From positions 1,240,001 to 1,304,000 of the forward strand of contig NZ_CP089507.1 of the NCBI RefSeq assembly GCF_021233355.1: a stretch of DNA of 64,000 bases. The letters run 5' to 3'. The notes below the pieces were generated by a model. The model did not search any database, was not told the origin of the DNA, and was given only the letters and a program-made list of their open reading frames with translations. Of the stretch, positions 35,533 to 44,474 are shown in pieces (positions within the stretch are counted from its first letter, which is position 1; each line of letters begins with the position of its first letter). The stretch is from Luteimonas fraxinea. GTDB lineage: Bacteria; Pseudomonadota; Gammaproteobacteria; Xanthomonadales; Xanthomonadaceae. The translations under genes and the position numbers were made by a program.

Positions 35533-35877
35533 TCAGACCACCGCCAACTGCCGTGCCTGCGCGCGGGTGCCGGTGTAGCCGTTCGCGCCGTAGGTGCCGG
35601 TCGATTCCGTGCGGCCCATGTGCCGCAGCGCCCAGTCGACTTCGCGGCGACGGCGCGACAGCAGCACGCTGTTCGCCTGGTTGAGGATGCGCAGGGCGGC
35701 GATGCGGTCGGCCACGGAAAGATCCGGCGGGGCGGCTTCGGCCTGGCGCAGGGCGCGGACCTTGGCTTCGGTAGAGGCCAGCAGCGCGACGACGTCGTTG
35801 TCGAGCAGCGCCTGGCGTTCCGCTTGCAGCGCGCCTTCAAGGGCGTCGAGGGCGCCGGACTGGATGACGGCGCTCAT
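35533..35877 (-). CDS. flgN: Flagellar export chaperone FlgN
   Basis: A 114-residue helical protein in the standard flgN position after flgM. FlgN binds the hook-filament junction proteins FlgK and FlgL in the cytosol and delivers them to the export gate. The N-terminal two-thirds fit a FlgN-type helical hairpin (ALEGALQAERQALLDNDVVA, then VRALRQAE). The C-terminal ~20 residues are a variable tail. Its start overlaps the flgM stop by four bases. Confidence 0.82.
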   Translation of the reverse strand: MSAVIQSGALDALEGALQAERQALLDNDVVALLASTEAKVRALRQAEAAPPDLSVADRIAALRILNQANSVLLSRRRREVDWALRHMGRTESTGTYGANGYTGTRAQARQLAVV

Positions 35878-36191
35878 CGCGCGCCCTCCAGCTGGCGCTC
35901 CAGGCCCAGCATGCGGGTGGCGATGGTCGGGGCGTCGATGGCGTAGCTGCCGTCGGCGATCGCCGCCTTCAGTGCGTTCACGCGGGCCATGTCGATGCCC
36001 GCCGGTGCGGTGCCCAGTTCGCGTCCCATGGCCTGCAGTCCTTCGGCGTCGCCGGTCAGGATGACGCGGTCGACCGCCGGGGTCGCCGCGACGGGTTCGT
36101 TGCGCGGGGCGCCGGTGCGGCCGACGGACGACAGTGCGGTGGCTTCCGCCGCGCGGACCGCCGGAGGCGGTGCGTCGATCCTGTGGGTCAT
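35874..36191 (-). CDS. flgM: Anti-sigma-28 factor FlgM
   Basis: A 105-residue protein with a disordered, proline/alanine-rich N-terminus and the conserved sigma-binding C-terminal helices (ARVNALKAAIADGSYAIDAPTIATRMLG). FlgM holds FliA inactive until the hook is finished and is then exported. Start 36191 (MTHRID) fits; the frame upstream overlaps the promoter. A good sigma-28 box lies 32-58 bases upstream, giving the usual FliA-dependent feedback on FlgM. Confidence 0.9.
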   Translation of the reverse strand: MTHRIDAPPPAVRAAEATALSSVGRTGAPRNEPVAATPAVDRVILTGDAEGLQAMGRELGTAPAGIDMARVNALKAAIADGSYAIDAPTIATRMLGLERQLEGAR

Positions 36192-36222
36192 CGGGAGGCT
36201 CCTCGTTCTCGGTACGAACACG

Positions 36223-36249
36223 ATAACGGCCACCCGCGGCGGAACTTGA
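36223..36249 (-). promoter_or_regulatory. Sigma-28 (FliA) promoter of flgM
   Basis: On the minus strand the sequence reads TCAAGTTC, 11 bases, GCCGTTAT, against the FliA consensus TAAAGTTT-N11-GCCGATAA. It would start transcription about 25 bases before the flgM ATG. Confidence 0.8.
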
Positions 36250-36302
36250 GGCCCCGCGCGATGCGAAGTTGTGATGACACGTTCAGCTTCCGGAGATGGG
36301 GC

Positions 36303-36986
36303 TCAGAGGACGACCTCGACCACGCCGCTCTCCGGGGTCAGCCGGCCGCGGATCACCTTGTTCGAGCCGCTGTTCTGCACGGCGACCCGCTCGCCGACCC
36401 GCGCCGAGCCCAGCGCGACGCCGGGCACGCGAACTTCCACGCCGCCCGCGCGCGAGACCAGCACTACCGGATCGCCGCGCTTGACCGGCTGCCCGGCCTG
36501 CACGTCGTTGCCGGTCAGCACGCTGCCGGCGCCGAGACCGCGGGCCGGGATCCGGCCGGCGAGTTCGGCGGGATCGCTGAAGACCGCACCGTCCAGATGG
36601 CCGACCTCGCGGCGCTGCACACTCAGTTTCGATGGATCGATGGGTTCGCCGGCACGGACCGGGCCGGTGACGACGACCACGTCGGCCTCGCGGCGCAGCG
36701 TGACCGGGACATACAGACGCCAACCGGGCGCATCGCCGCAACGCACCTGGGCGATGCGGGGACTGGTGGCGACGGCTTCGAGCGGCTGGCTGCAGGCAGC
36801 GAGCCGCAGGCGTGAGTCGAGCCGGGCTTCGCCAGCGGCGTCCGGTCCGCCGATGGCCTGCAGGGCCGCGGCGCGGATGGCGTCGAGGGGCTGCGGGGCG
36901 GACTCGGCGAATGCGGGTGACGCGCACGCAAGCAATAGGGCGGCGGGCAGGCAGAAGGATCGGAGTCGGGCGCGCGGAGTGTCCAT
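36303..36986 (-). CDS. flgA: Flagellar P-ring assembly chaperone FlgA
   Basis: A 227-residue periplasmic protein (signal peptide ending ASPAFA) that helps FlgI form the P ring. The C-terminal SAF-like domain is clear: VVVVTGPVRAGEPIDPSKLS, then RIPARGLGAGSVLTGNDV, and the ending GRLTPESGVVEVVL. It is divergent from flgB. Start 36986 (MDTPRARLR) gives a correct signal peptide. Confidence 0.92.
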   Translation of the reverse strand: MDTPRARLRSFCLPAALLLACASPAFAESAPQPLDAIRAAALQAIGGPDAAGEARLDSRLRLAACSQPLEAVATSPRIAQVRCGDAPGWRLYVPVTLRREADVVVVTGPVRAGEPIDPSKLSVQRREVGHLDGAVFSDPAELAGRIPARGLGAGSVLTGNDVQAGQPVKRGDPVVLVSRAGGVEVRVPGVALGSARVGERVAVQNSGSNKVIRGRLTPESGVVEVVL

Positions 36987-37366
36987 GCGCGGGAGAGGTG
37001 CAAGGGATGTGCCGGCGCTGGTCCGTCTCGTCCTCATCTGCCGTCATTCCGGCGTCGGCCGGAGTCCAGTGACGTGGTCTGTAGAGCCCGAAACGCTGGA
37101 TTGCTGACGGCTGAAAGCCGAGGCGCTGGATCCCGGCCTTCGCCGGGATGACGAAAGTGAAACGCGGGGAACGCCGGTTGCACGGACCCTGGATGCGTCA
37201 CGGCACGCGCGTATTGATCACGGCCGCGACAGAAACCCGACACCCCCAGTCCCGACATCAACAACGCGCGCCCACTCCAACCCGTCATGTCGCTGCAAGC
37301 CCGTCGCACCGCCTCTGGCACGCGGCTTGCCTGATCGGAACGACACCCCGCCCATTGGAGGGCAGC
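36987..37366. other. flgA-flgB divergent regulatory region
   Basis: 380 bases without a gene. Two GTCATTCC-family palindromes lie at 37043-37072 and 37119-37150 in opposite orientation. The flgB sigma-54 promoter is at 37316-37330. A promoter for flgA was not identified. Confidence 0.7.
37316..37330 (+). promoter_or_regulatory. Sigma-54 promoter of flgB operon
   Basis: TGGCACGCGGCTTGC matches the consensus TGGCACG-N4-TTGC at every fixed position, with GG and GC ten bases apart. The expected start point is about 25 bases before the flgB ATG, which has GGAGGG as ribosome binding site. Confidence 0.92.
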
Positions 37367-37738
37367 ATGGCCGACTTCCTAGGCATCCACGGCACCGCGC
37401 TCGCAGTCCGCGAGCAGCGTCTGCAGTTGCTGGCCGCCAACATCGCCAACGCCGACACGCCGCATTACAAGGCGCAGGACCTCGATTTTAACGGGGCCCT
37501 CAATGCCGCCCTGGCGGCGCAGCGCGGCGGGCCGCTGGAACAGGGCAATGCGATCTCCACCGCGGCGACCAACGCGCATTACCTGCGGCCGAGCAGCCAG
37601 CCCAGCCTGGACGGCAACACCGTCGACGGCGACCGCGAGAACGCGGCGTTCGCGCAGGCCTCTCTCGAGTACCGCGCCTCGCTGTCGTTCGTCGAAGCCA
37701 AGGTGCGCGGCATGTTGACCGCGATCACCGGCCAGTAA
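37367..37738 (+). CDS. flgB: Flagellar proximal rod protein FlgB
   Basis: A 123-residue rod protein exported by the flagellar type III system. The conserved N-terminal motif LLAANIANADTPHYKAQDLDF and the C-terminal helix (LEYRASLSFVEAKVRGMLTAI) are typical of FlgB. ATG 37367 is preceded by GGAGGGCAGC. It is the first gene of flgBCDE under a sigma-54 promoter; flgC follows after 11 bases. Confidence 0.96.
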   Translation: MADFLGIHGTALAVREQRLQLLAANIANADTPHYKAQDLDFNGALNAALAAQRGGPLEQGNAISTAATNAHYLRPSSQPSLDGNTVDGDRENAAFAQASLEYRASLSFVEAKVRGMLTAITGQ

Positions 37739-37749
37739 GGACCGCATCC

Positions 37750-38157
37750 ATGAGCAATCTGCCGATCTTCGACGTCGCCGGTTCGGCGATGAACGCCCAG
37801 TCGGTGCGACTGAGCACCGTCGCCTCGAACATGGCCAATGCCGATTCGGTGTCGGGCGATCCCAACACCGTCTACCGCGCCAAGCAGCCGATCTTCACCA
37901 CCGAGCAGGTCGGGAACAATCCGGCGTTGCAGGGCGTGCGCGCCACGCAGGTGCTCGACAGCCAGGCGCAGCCGATCAAGCGCTACGAGCCGGGCCATCC
38001 GCTGGCCGACGGCAACGGCTACGTCTACGCGCCGGACATCGATCCGGTGGCGCAGATGGTCGATCTGATTTCCGCCTCGCGCAGCTACCAGGCGAACGTC
38101 GAGGTCTTCAACAGCGCGAAGGAAACCGCGCTGGCCACGTTGAACATGGGCCGCTGA
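37750..38157 (+). CDS. flgC: Flagellar proximal rod protein FlgC
   Basis: A 135-residue rod subunit with the N-terminal motif MNAQSVRLSTVASNMANAD and the C-terminal helix MVDLISASRSYQANVEVFNS, both standard for FlgC. It assembles between FlgB and FlgF in the rod. It is closely spaced with flgB and flgD in one operon. Confidence 0.97.
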   Translation: MSNLPIFDVAGSAMNAQSVRLSTVASNMANADSVSGDPNTVYRAKQPIFTTEQVGNNPALQGVRATQVLDSQAQPIKRYEPGHPLADGNGYVYAPDIDPVAQMVDLISASRSYQANVEVFNSAKETALATLNMGR

Positions 38158-38183
38158 CGGCCCGCCCCTTCGAGACCGCCACC

Positions 38184-38861
38184 ATGGCCACCGTCGACAC
38201 CAGTACCCTCGCAGGCCTCGGCCTCACGCCGAAGCAGACCACCGCCGAGAAATCGACCGGCGCGCTGGGCCAGGCGAATTTCCTGCTGCTGATGACCGAG
38301 CAGCTGAAGAACCAGGATCCGCTCAAGCCGCTCGACAGCCAGCAGTTCCTCGGCCAGCTGGCGCAGTTCTCCACCGTGCAGGGCATCGACCAGATGCAGA
38401 CGGCGATGGGTTCGATGGCCAGCGTCATGGAGTCCGACCAGACCCTGCGCGCGGCCAGCCTCGTCGGCCACGACGCACTGGTGGAAACCTCGAAGGTGCA
38501 GCTGGCGGCCGGTGCGCCGCTCAGTGGCGAAATCCAGGCGACCCGCGCCGGTGCGCAGACGATCGAGATCGTCGATTCAGGCGGCACCACGGTGCGCCGC
38601 ATGACCGTGCAGGCCTCCGCCGCCGGCGCAACCGCGTTCGACTGGGATGGCCTGACCGATGCCGGCACTCCGGCCGCGGGCGGCACTTACACGATCAAGG
38701 CGGTCGCGGGCAGCGCCGCCGACGGTGCCGGCACGGGCGAAGCCCTGTCGGTGCGCGTGAAGGCGAAGGTGGAGAGCGTCTCCATCGAGGCCAGCGGCCT
38801 GACGTTGAACATGGCCGGCATCGGCAGCCACTCGCTCGCCGCCGTCCGTCGCATCGGCTGA
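38184..38861 (+). CDS. flgD: Flagellar hook scaffolding protein FlgD
   Basis: A 225-residue hook-cap protein. The N-terminal conserved motif is FLLLMTEQLKNQDPLKPLDS, followed by QFLGQLAQFSTVQGIDQM. The later FlgD Ig-like and tudor-like part contains GATAFDWDGLTDAGTPAAGG. It caps the growing hook so FlgE can polymerise. It lies between flgC and flgE. Confidence 0.96.
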   Translation: MATVDTSTLAGLGLTPKQTTAEKSTGALGQANFLLLMTEQLKNQDPLKPLDSQQFLGQLAQFSTVQGIDQMQTAMGSMASVMESDQTLRAASLVGHDALVETSKVQLAAGAPLSGEIQATRAGAQTIEIVDSGGTTVRRMTVQASAAGATAFDWDGLTDAGTPAAGGTYTIKAVAGSAADGAGTGEALSVRVKAKVESVSIEASGLTLNMAGIGSHSLAAVRRIG

Positions 38862-38911
38862 CCGCCGCTTCCTCCTCCTCAATCCGTACCCGACTCTTCC
38901 GGAGAATCCCG

Positions 38912-40132
38912 ATGAGCTTCCGTATTTCCCTGAGCGGCATGAACACCGCCTCGTCCGATCTGAGCGTCACCTCGCACAATATCGCCAACGCCAACACGAT
39001 CGGCTTCAAGCAGAGCCGCGCCGAGTTCGGCGACGTGTTCGCGGTCTCGCCGTATGGCCTGGCCAAGAACGCCGTCGGCGCCGGCTCGCGCCTGCAGCGC
39101 GTGGCCCAGCAGTTCAACCAGGGCAACATCGACTTCACCGGCCAGGCGCTGGACATGGGCGTGTCGGGCCAGGGCTTCTTCACCCTGTCCAACAACGGCC
39201 AGACGGTCTACTCGCGCGCCGGCAACTTCACCACCGACAACACCGGCTTCGTGGTGAATCCGTCGGGCCAGCGCCTGCAGGTCTATGCGCCCACCGGCGA
39301 CGGCCGCAGCTTCAACACCGGCAAGCTCAACGATCTGCAGCTGGCGACCGGCGATGCGCCGCCGAAGGTCAGCACCAAGGTCAACGTGGGCGTGACCCTG
39401 CCGGGCAACGCGACCGCGCCGACCAACACCCCATTCGACGCGACCGATCCGACCACCTACAGCCACACCACGTCGGTAACGGTCTTCGACTCGCTGGGCG
39501 CCTCGCACTCGCAGTCGCTGTACTTCACCAAGACCGCCAACGACAACGAGTGGACGGTGCAGACCCAGATCGACGGCGTGAACGTCGGCACCCCGCAGAC
39601 CCTGCAGTACTCCGACACCGGCGCGCTGATCTCGCCGGCCGGCGGCAACATCGCCCTGCCCGCCCACACCCCGCCGGGCGGCGCCGGTCCGATGACGCTG
39701 GCGCTGGAACTGGGCAACTCGGTGCAGTACGGCCAGAAGTTCGCCGTGTCGGAGCTGACCCAGGACGGCTACGCCACCGGCAGCCTGTCGGGCATCTCGG
39801 TCTCGGCCGAAGGCGTGGTCCAGGCGAGCTACAGCAACGGCGTTTCCAAGCCGCTCGGCCAGGTCGCACTGACCATGTTCGCCAACCCGCAGGGCCTGCA
39901 GCAGGCCGGCGACAACGCATTCTCCGAAACCTTCGAATCCGGCCAGCCACTGCGCGGCGCCGCCGGCACCTCGCAGTTCGGCCTGGTCCAGGGCGGCGCG
40001 CTGGAAGCCTCGAACGTCGACCTGACCGAACAGCTGGTCAGCATGATCACCGCCCAGCGCAACTTCCAGGCGAACGCGCAGATGATCCAGACGCAGGACC
40101 AGATCACGCAGACGGTGATCAATCTGCGTTGA
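38912..40132 (+). CDS. flgE: Flagellar hook protein FlgE
   Basis: A 406-residue hook subunit. The N-terminal rod motif (SGMNTASSDLSVTSHNIANA) and the C-terminal motif (LTEQLVSMITAQRNFQANAQ) are standard, with the FlgE D2 domain around SHTTSVTVFDSLGASHSQ. CCGGAGAAT before the ATG provides the ribosome site. Normally flgF follows directly; here an 886-base repeat-filled gap separates them. Confidence 0.97.
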   Translation: MSFRISLSGMNTASSDLSVTSHNIANANTIGFKQSRAEFGDVFAVSPYGLAKNAVGAGSRLQRVAQQFNQGNIDFTGQALDMGVSGQGFFTLSNNGQTVYSRAGNFTTDNTGFVVNPSGQRLQVYAPTGDGRSFNTGKLNDLQLATGDAPPKVSTKVNVGVTLPGNATAPTNTPFDATDPTTYSHTTSVTVFDSLGASHSQSLYFTKTANDNEWTVQTQIDGVNVGTPQTLQYSDTGALISPAGGNIALPAHTPPGGAGPMTLALELGNSVQYGQKFAVSELTQDGYATGSLSGISVSAEGVVQASYSNGVSKPLGQVALTMFANPQGLQQAGDNAFSETFESGQPLRGAAGTSQFGLVQGGALEASNVDLTEQLVSMITAQRNFQANAQMIQTQDQITQTVINLR

Positions 40133-40269
40133 TAAGCGCAAGCGCCCGTCGCCGCGCGGCGGGCGGTTTCACTTCGCATTGGCTTGCTTTTTTGCTGTGT
40201 TGCTCCAGTCCTTCCCCCTCTGGGGGAAGGTGCCCCGAAGGGGCGGATGAGGGTGCTCTTTTTGATCTC

Positions 40270-40777
40270 AATCGAGCCGTAGAGCGAGCCGAGCATCGCA
40301 GGGCGGCGGGGTCGAAGAGCAGCCCATGTCTGAGCGCAGCGAGTTTGGGCTGCGTGCCCCGTCGTCCGAGAAGCGCAGGGGACCGCCGCGGCTGTATCGC
40401 GGCGGATCGCGTCCGGCGAAGGGGGTTTTTGGTTCCCTTTTTGGCCCGTCAAAAAGGAACTCGCACGCGTAGCGGGCGAAAGCTCTGTACTTGCCTGGGC
40501 TTCTTCGCTTGTCGCTTTGCGACTTTGATTTTGGAAAGAATCAACCGCAGGAGCGAAGATCAAGTACAGGGCTTCCGCGCTGTCGCGCGGCTTACTTTTG
40601 TCTTGGCAAAAGTAAGCAAAACCGTCTTCGCCGGACACGAGCCGATGCGATACAGCCGCATCGGTGCCCTCCGCTCCTCGCCTGACGCGGCACGCAGCCC
40701 AAACTCGCTGCGCTCAAACATGGGCTGCTCTTCGGCCACGCCAGGCTCCGGTGCTCGGCTCGCTCTACGGCTCGATT
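40270..40777. mobile_element. 508-bp inverted-repeat element, copy 2
   Basis: Same ends and same core orientation as the element at 34722-35236. The left arm (40270-40421) nearly equals the reverse complement of the right arm of copy 1. The right arm (40626-40777) nearly equals the reverse complement of the left arm of copy 1. Within each copy the two arms differ clearly (for example ACCGGAGCCTGGCGTGG versus ATCGCAGG...CGGGG next to the ends). No coding potential. Confidence 0.85.
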
Positions 40778-40991
40778 CGAGATCAAGGGCAACGGCCGAA
40801 GCAAAGGCAAAGGCAACCGCAGAGCCGGAGCCAGAACCAGAGCCGAGCAACGGCATCCCTCACCCGACGCGCTGTGCGCGTCGACCTCTCCCAGAGGGAG
40901 AGGTGCTTGGCTTCAGCGAGGCAGGAAACGCGCCGAGTAGAGCGCCGTTACTGGCGAACAGGAGCGAACACCCAAGGCCCGGCGCGCCCCG

Positions 40992-41007
40992 CGGCACAGC
41001 CCTTGCA
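40992..41007 (+). promoter_or_regulatory. Sigma-54 promoter before flgF
   Basis: CGGCACAGCCCTTGCA has GG and GC ten bases apart and fits the sigma-54 consensus except at two flexible positions. The expected start point is within one or two bases of the flgF ATG, so the message would be almost leaderless, or the box is coincidental. Confidence 0.6.
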
Positions 41008-41018
41008 CGTCCAGTTCC

Positions 41019-41765
41019 ATGGACAAAGCCCTCTACATCGCGATGACCGGCGCCAGCGCCTCGCTGCGCGCGCAGGCGAACGTCGCCCACAACCTCGCCA
41101 ACGTCGACACCGTCGGCTTCCGTGCGACCTTGAGCGCCACGACTGCGATGCCGGTCACAGGCGACGGTTTGTCGTCGCGGGTGGCCACGGCCGAGCGCGT
41201 GGTCGGGGTGAGCAATGCGACCGGGGCGCTCAGCACGACGGGCAGTCCGCTGGATGTCGCGCTTAATGCCGATCGCTGGTTCGCGGTGCAGGACCCCACC
41301 GGCGGCACCGCGTACACCCGCGCCGGCGATCTGCGGGTCAGCCAGAACGGTCTGCTGACCACCGGCACCGGGCTGCAGCTGCTCGATGCGGGCGGTCAGC
41401 CGATGGCGATTCCGCCCAACGACGGCATGGAGATCGGCGCCGACGGCACCGTGTCGGTGATTCCGCAGGGTTCGCCGCGTTCGTCGATGACCCAGGTCGG
41501 CCGGCTGCAGGTGGTCGAGACCACGACCGCCGATCTCGTGCGCGGCGAGGACGGCCTGCTGCGCGCGAGCGCGGCCCGTCCGGCGCCGGTGCCGGCCGCG
41601 GGTGCGGTGCTGCAGAACGGTGTGCTGGAGAGCAGCAACGTCGATGCGACCGGTGCGCTGGTGTCGATGATCCAGCTCTCGCGCCAGTTCGAGATGCAGG
41701 TACGCGTCTTGCAGGCCGGAGACGAGTCCGCGCGTTCGGCCAATTCACTGCTGTCCTCGCGCTGA
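41019..41765 (+). CDS. flgF: Flagellar proximal rod protein FlgF
   Basis: A 248-residue rod protein with the canonical start MDKALYIAMTGASASLRAQA, the motif VAHNLANVDTVGFRA, and the C-terminal VDATGALVSMIQLSRQFEMQ. It joins the FlgB/FlgC rod to FlgG. It starts the second hook-basal-body group flgF-flgL, closely followed by flgG. Confidence 0.96.
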   Translation: MDKALYIAMTGASASLRAQANVAHNLANVDTVGFRATLSATTAMPVTGDGLSSRVATAERVVGVSNATGALSTTGSPLDVALNADRWFAVQDPTGGTAYTRAGDLRVSQNGLLTTGTGLQLLDAGGQPMAIPPNDGMEIGADGTVSVIPQGSPRSSMTQVGRLQVVETTTADLVRGEDGLLRASAARPAPVPAAGAVLQNGVLESSNVDATGALVSMIQLSRQFEMQVRVLQAGDESARSANSLLSSR

Positions 41766-41790
41766 TCCCATCTTTCAGGAATAGACCGCC

Positions 41791-42579
41791 ATGACCACAC
41801 AGGCACTCTGGATCGCCAAGACCGGCCTCGACGCGCAGCAGACGCGCATGGCGGTCATTTCCAACAATCTGGCCAACGTCAACACGACCGGCTTCAAGCG
41901 CGACCGCGCGAATTTCGAAGACCTGCTGTACCAGGTGCAGCGTCAGCCCGGCGGTGCGTCGTCGGAGCAGACCACGCTGCCCAGCGGCATGGCGACCGGC
42001 ACCGGCGTGCGCGTGGCGACGACCGCGAAGTCCTTCGTGCAGGGCAACCTGTCGCAGACCGGCAACGCGATGGACGTGGCGATCAACGGCCGCGGTTTCT
42101 TCGAGGTGCTGATGCCCGACGGCAGCAGCGCCTACACCCGCGACGGCGCGTTCCAGATGAACGCCGAAGGCGAAGTGGTGACCAACGAAGGCTATCCGGT
42201 ACAGCCGGGTCTGCAGGTGCCGGAAGGCACGCAGAGCATCACCATCGCCAGCGACGGCACGATCAGCGTGCAGCTCGCGGGGCAGAGCGAATCGACCCAG
42301 ATCGGTTCACTGACCCTCACCGATTTCGTGAATCCGACCGGCCTGCAATCGCTGGGCGGCAACCTCTACACCGAGACCAGCGCCTCGGGCCCGGCACAGA
42401 CCGGCGCACCTGGCGAGAGCGGTGCGGGCCTGCTGATCCAGGGCTCGCTGGAAAGCTCGAACGTCAACACCGTCGAAGAACTGGTGTCGATGATCGAAAC
42501 GCAGCGCGCGTACGAGACCAACGCCAAGGCGATCTCGACCGTCGACCAGATGCTCGGCTACCTCAACAACAACCTGTGA
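41791..42579 (+). CDS. flgG: Flagellar distal rod protein FlgG
   Basis: A 262-residue distal rod protein. [20 protein letters not shown] and [19 protein letters not shown] at the start, and [20 protein letters not shown] with [12 protein letters not shown] at the end, are near-diagnostic of FlgG. The length is exactly usual. AGGAAT precedes the ATG. The stop overlaps a possible GTG start of flgH. Confidence 0.98.
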   Translation: MTTQALWIAKTGLDAQQTRMAVISNNLANVNTTGFKRDRANFEDLLYQVQRQPGGASSEQTTLPSGMATGTGVRVATTAKSFVQGNLSQTGNAMDVAINGRGFFEVLMPDGSSAYTRDGAFQMNAEGEVVTNEGYPVQPGLQVPEGTQSITIASDGTISVQLAGQSESTQIGSLTLTDFVNPTGLQSLGGNLYTETSASGPAQTGAPGESGAGLLIQGSLESSNVNTVEELVSMIETQRAYETNAKAISTVDQMLGYLNNNL

Positions 42580-42587
42580 TCGCGACC

Positions 42588-43310
42588 ATGCGCCTGCTGC
42601 TTCCCACTCTCGTGCTCGCCGCACTGCCGTTGTCGGGCTGCGCGAGTTTCGTCGGCGACGTGGTGCCGTTCCCGCAGCATCCAGCCGCGGCGACGGCCGC
42701 CTACGGACCGCGTGCGGCGTACGTGCAGCCGGTATCGGGCGATGGCGGCGGTTCGATCTTCGCCGGCGCCACCGATGGCAGCGGCAATCCGGGTATCCGC
42801 CTGTTCCAGGACAACAAGGCGCGCGAGGTCGGCGACCTGCTGACCGTCGTGCTGGTCGAGAGCACCAGCGCGCGCAGCAATGCGCAGACCGGCATCAGCA
42901 AGAATTCGACGATCGGCATGGGCGCGCCCACGCTGTTCGGCCAGAACGTCACGCTCAACGGCCGCAACGTGCTCGAAGCCGAAGTGGAAGCCAAGCGCGG
43001 CTTCAACGGCCAGGGCAACTCGACGCAGAGCAATGCGCTCGCCGGCAACATCACCGTGACCGTCATCGAACGTCTGCCCAACGGCAACCTGCGCGTCGCC
43101 GGCGAGAAGCAGGTGCGCCTCAACCAGGGCGACGAACTGGTGCAGGTGCAGGGCATCGTGCGTCCGTCTGACGTCGGCCCCGACAACCGCGTGACCTCCG
43201 ACCGCGTCGGCGACGCCCGCATCGTCTACGGCGGCCGCGGCGCGATGGCGCGCTCGAACGCGATGGGCTGGCTCGGTCGCTTCTTCAATTCCGCCGCTGC
43301 GCCCTATTGA
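42588..43310 (+). CDS. flgH: Flagellar L-ring lipoprotein FlgH
   Basis: A 240-residue outer-membrane lipoprotein (lipobox LSGC near residue 17) forming the L ring. Conserved blocks are [26 protein letters not shown], and [18 protein letters not shown] through [17 protein letters not shown] 42588 begins the signal peptide cleanly. An in-frame GTG at 42576 overlaps the flgG stop and would add four residues. Confidence 0.96.
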   Translation: MRLLLPTLVLAALPLSGCASFVGDVVPFPQHPAAATAAYGPRAAYVQPVSGDGGGSIFAGATDGSGNPGIRLFQDNKAREVGDLLTVVLVESTSARSNAQTGISKNSTIGMGAPTLFGQNVTLNGRNVLEAEVEAKRGFNGQGNSTQSNALAGNITVTVIERLPNGNLRVAGEKQVRLNQGDELVQVQGIVRPSDVGPDNRVTSDRVGDARIVYGGRGAMARSNAMGWLGRFFNSAAAPY

Positions 43311-43321
43311 GGCCTGCCGAC

Positions 43322-44464
43322 ATGTCTTCCGTTTCCGCGACTTTCATCTCACGCGCCATCACGTTCAGCGCCGCACTGCTGGGCACGCTGGTGCTCGCAC
43401 TGCCCGCCGCGCCGGTGCACGCCGAACGCGTCAAGGACCTGGCGCAGGTCGCCGGCGTGCGTGGCAATCCACTGGTCGGCTACGGCCTCGTCGTCGGTCT
43501 CGACGGCAGCGGTGACCGCACCTCGCAGACGCCTTTCACCGTGCAGAGTCTCAAGACGATGCTCGACCAGCTGGGCGTGACGATTCCGCCGGGCGTGAAT
43601 CCGCAGCTCAAGAACGTCGCCGCGGTCGCGATCCAGGCGGAGCTGCCGCCGTACGCGAAGCCGGGCCAGACGATCGACGTCACCGTGTCGTCGATCGGCA
43701 ACGCCGGTTCGCTGCGTGGTGGCGCGTTGTTGATGGCACCACTGCGCGGCGCCGACGGGCAGATCTACGCGATCGCGCAGGGCACGCTGGTCGTCAGCGG
43801 TTTCGGCGCGGCAGGCCGCGACGGTTCACGCATCTCGGTCAACGCCCCCAATGGCGGCAGCATTCCCAACGGCGCGATCGTCGAGCGCGCGGTGCCGGGC
43901 AACGCCCAGAGCGCCGATGGCACGGTGACGCTCAACCTGCACCAGTTCGACTACACCACCGCCTCGCGCATCGTCGAGGCGGTGAACCGCAACTTCGGCA
44001 TCGGCACCGCGCAGGCGATCGATGGCGTGACCATCGAGATCACCCCGCCGGCGATGGATCGCATCGGCTTTCTTGCCCAGCTCGAATCGCTGGACGTGAG
44101 CCCGGGCACCGCCGCGGCCAAGGTCGTCGTCAATGCGCGCACTGGCACCGTCGTCATGGGTGGCATGGTCGTCGTGCTGCCGGCCGCGGTGTCGCACGGC
44201 TCGCTGACGGTGTCGGTCGTCGAAGGCGCGGCGATCAGCCAGCCCGAAGCGTTCTCGCGCGGCGGCCAGACCGTGGTGGTGCCGCAGTCGACGGTCAGCG
44301 CGACCGCCGACGGCGGCAAGATGTTCATGTTCCAGGGCGGCACTTCGCTGGAATCGATCGTGCGTGCGGTGAATGCGGTGGGCGCGGCGCCGGGCGATCT
44401 GGTCGCGATCCTCGAAGCGCTCAAGCGCGCCGGCGCCCTGCGCGCCGAGCTCGAGATCATCTGA
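43322..44464 (+). CDS. flgI: Flagellar P-ring protein FlgI
   Basis: A 380-residue periplasmic ring protein. A signal peptide ends near PAAPVHA, then [20 protein letters not shown] begins the mature protein, with [13 protein letters not shown] following as in all FlgI. The C-terminus [20 protein letters not shown] is typical. ATG 43322 is preferred over a TTG at 43307 that overlaps the flgH stop. FlgA, encoded upstream, is its chaperone. Confidence 0.97.
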   Translation: MSSVSATFISRAITFSAALLGTLVLALPAAPVHAERVKDLAQVAGVRGNPLVGYGLVVGLDGSGDRTSQTPFTVQSLKTMLDQLGVTIPPGVNPQLKNVAAVAIQAELPPYAKPGQTIDVTVSSIGNAGSLRGGALLMAPLRGADGQIYAIAQGTLVVSGFGAAGRDGSRISVNAPNGGSIPNGAIVERAVPGNAQSADGTVTLNLHQFDYTTASRIVEAVNRNFGIGTAQAIDGVTIEITPPAMDRIGFLAQLESLDVSPGTAAAKVVVNARTGTVVMGGMVVVLPAAVSHGSLTVSVVEGAAISQPEAFSRGGQTVVVPQSTVSATADGGKMFMFQGGTSLESIVRAVNAVGAAPGDLVAILEALKRAGALRAELEII

Positions 44465-44474
44465 CGCCTCCGCC

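Larger units (their letters stand above)
40133..41018. other. Repeat-filled gap between flgE and flgF
   Basis: 886 bases without a gene. It holds, in order, a CCTTCCCC-type palindrome (40210-40256), copy 2 of the large inverted-repeat element (40270-40777), a low-complexity tract (about 40795-40850), and a CTCTCCC-type repeat (40857-40905). A sigma-54 promoter lies next to flgF (40992-41007). Open frames through the element encode arginine-rich artefacts. Confidence 0.8.

Noticed and set aside
39550..41046. 498-residue plus frame across flgE and the element
   Set aside because: It is out of frame with flgE and arginine/proline-rich; it exists only because high GC suppresses stops.
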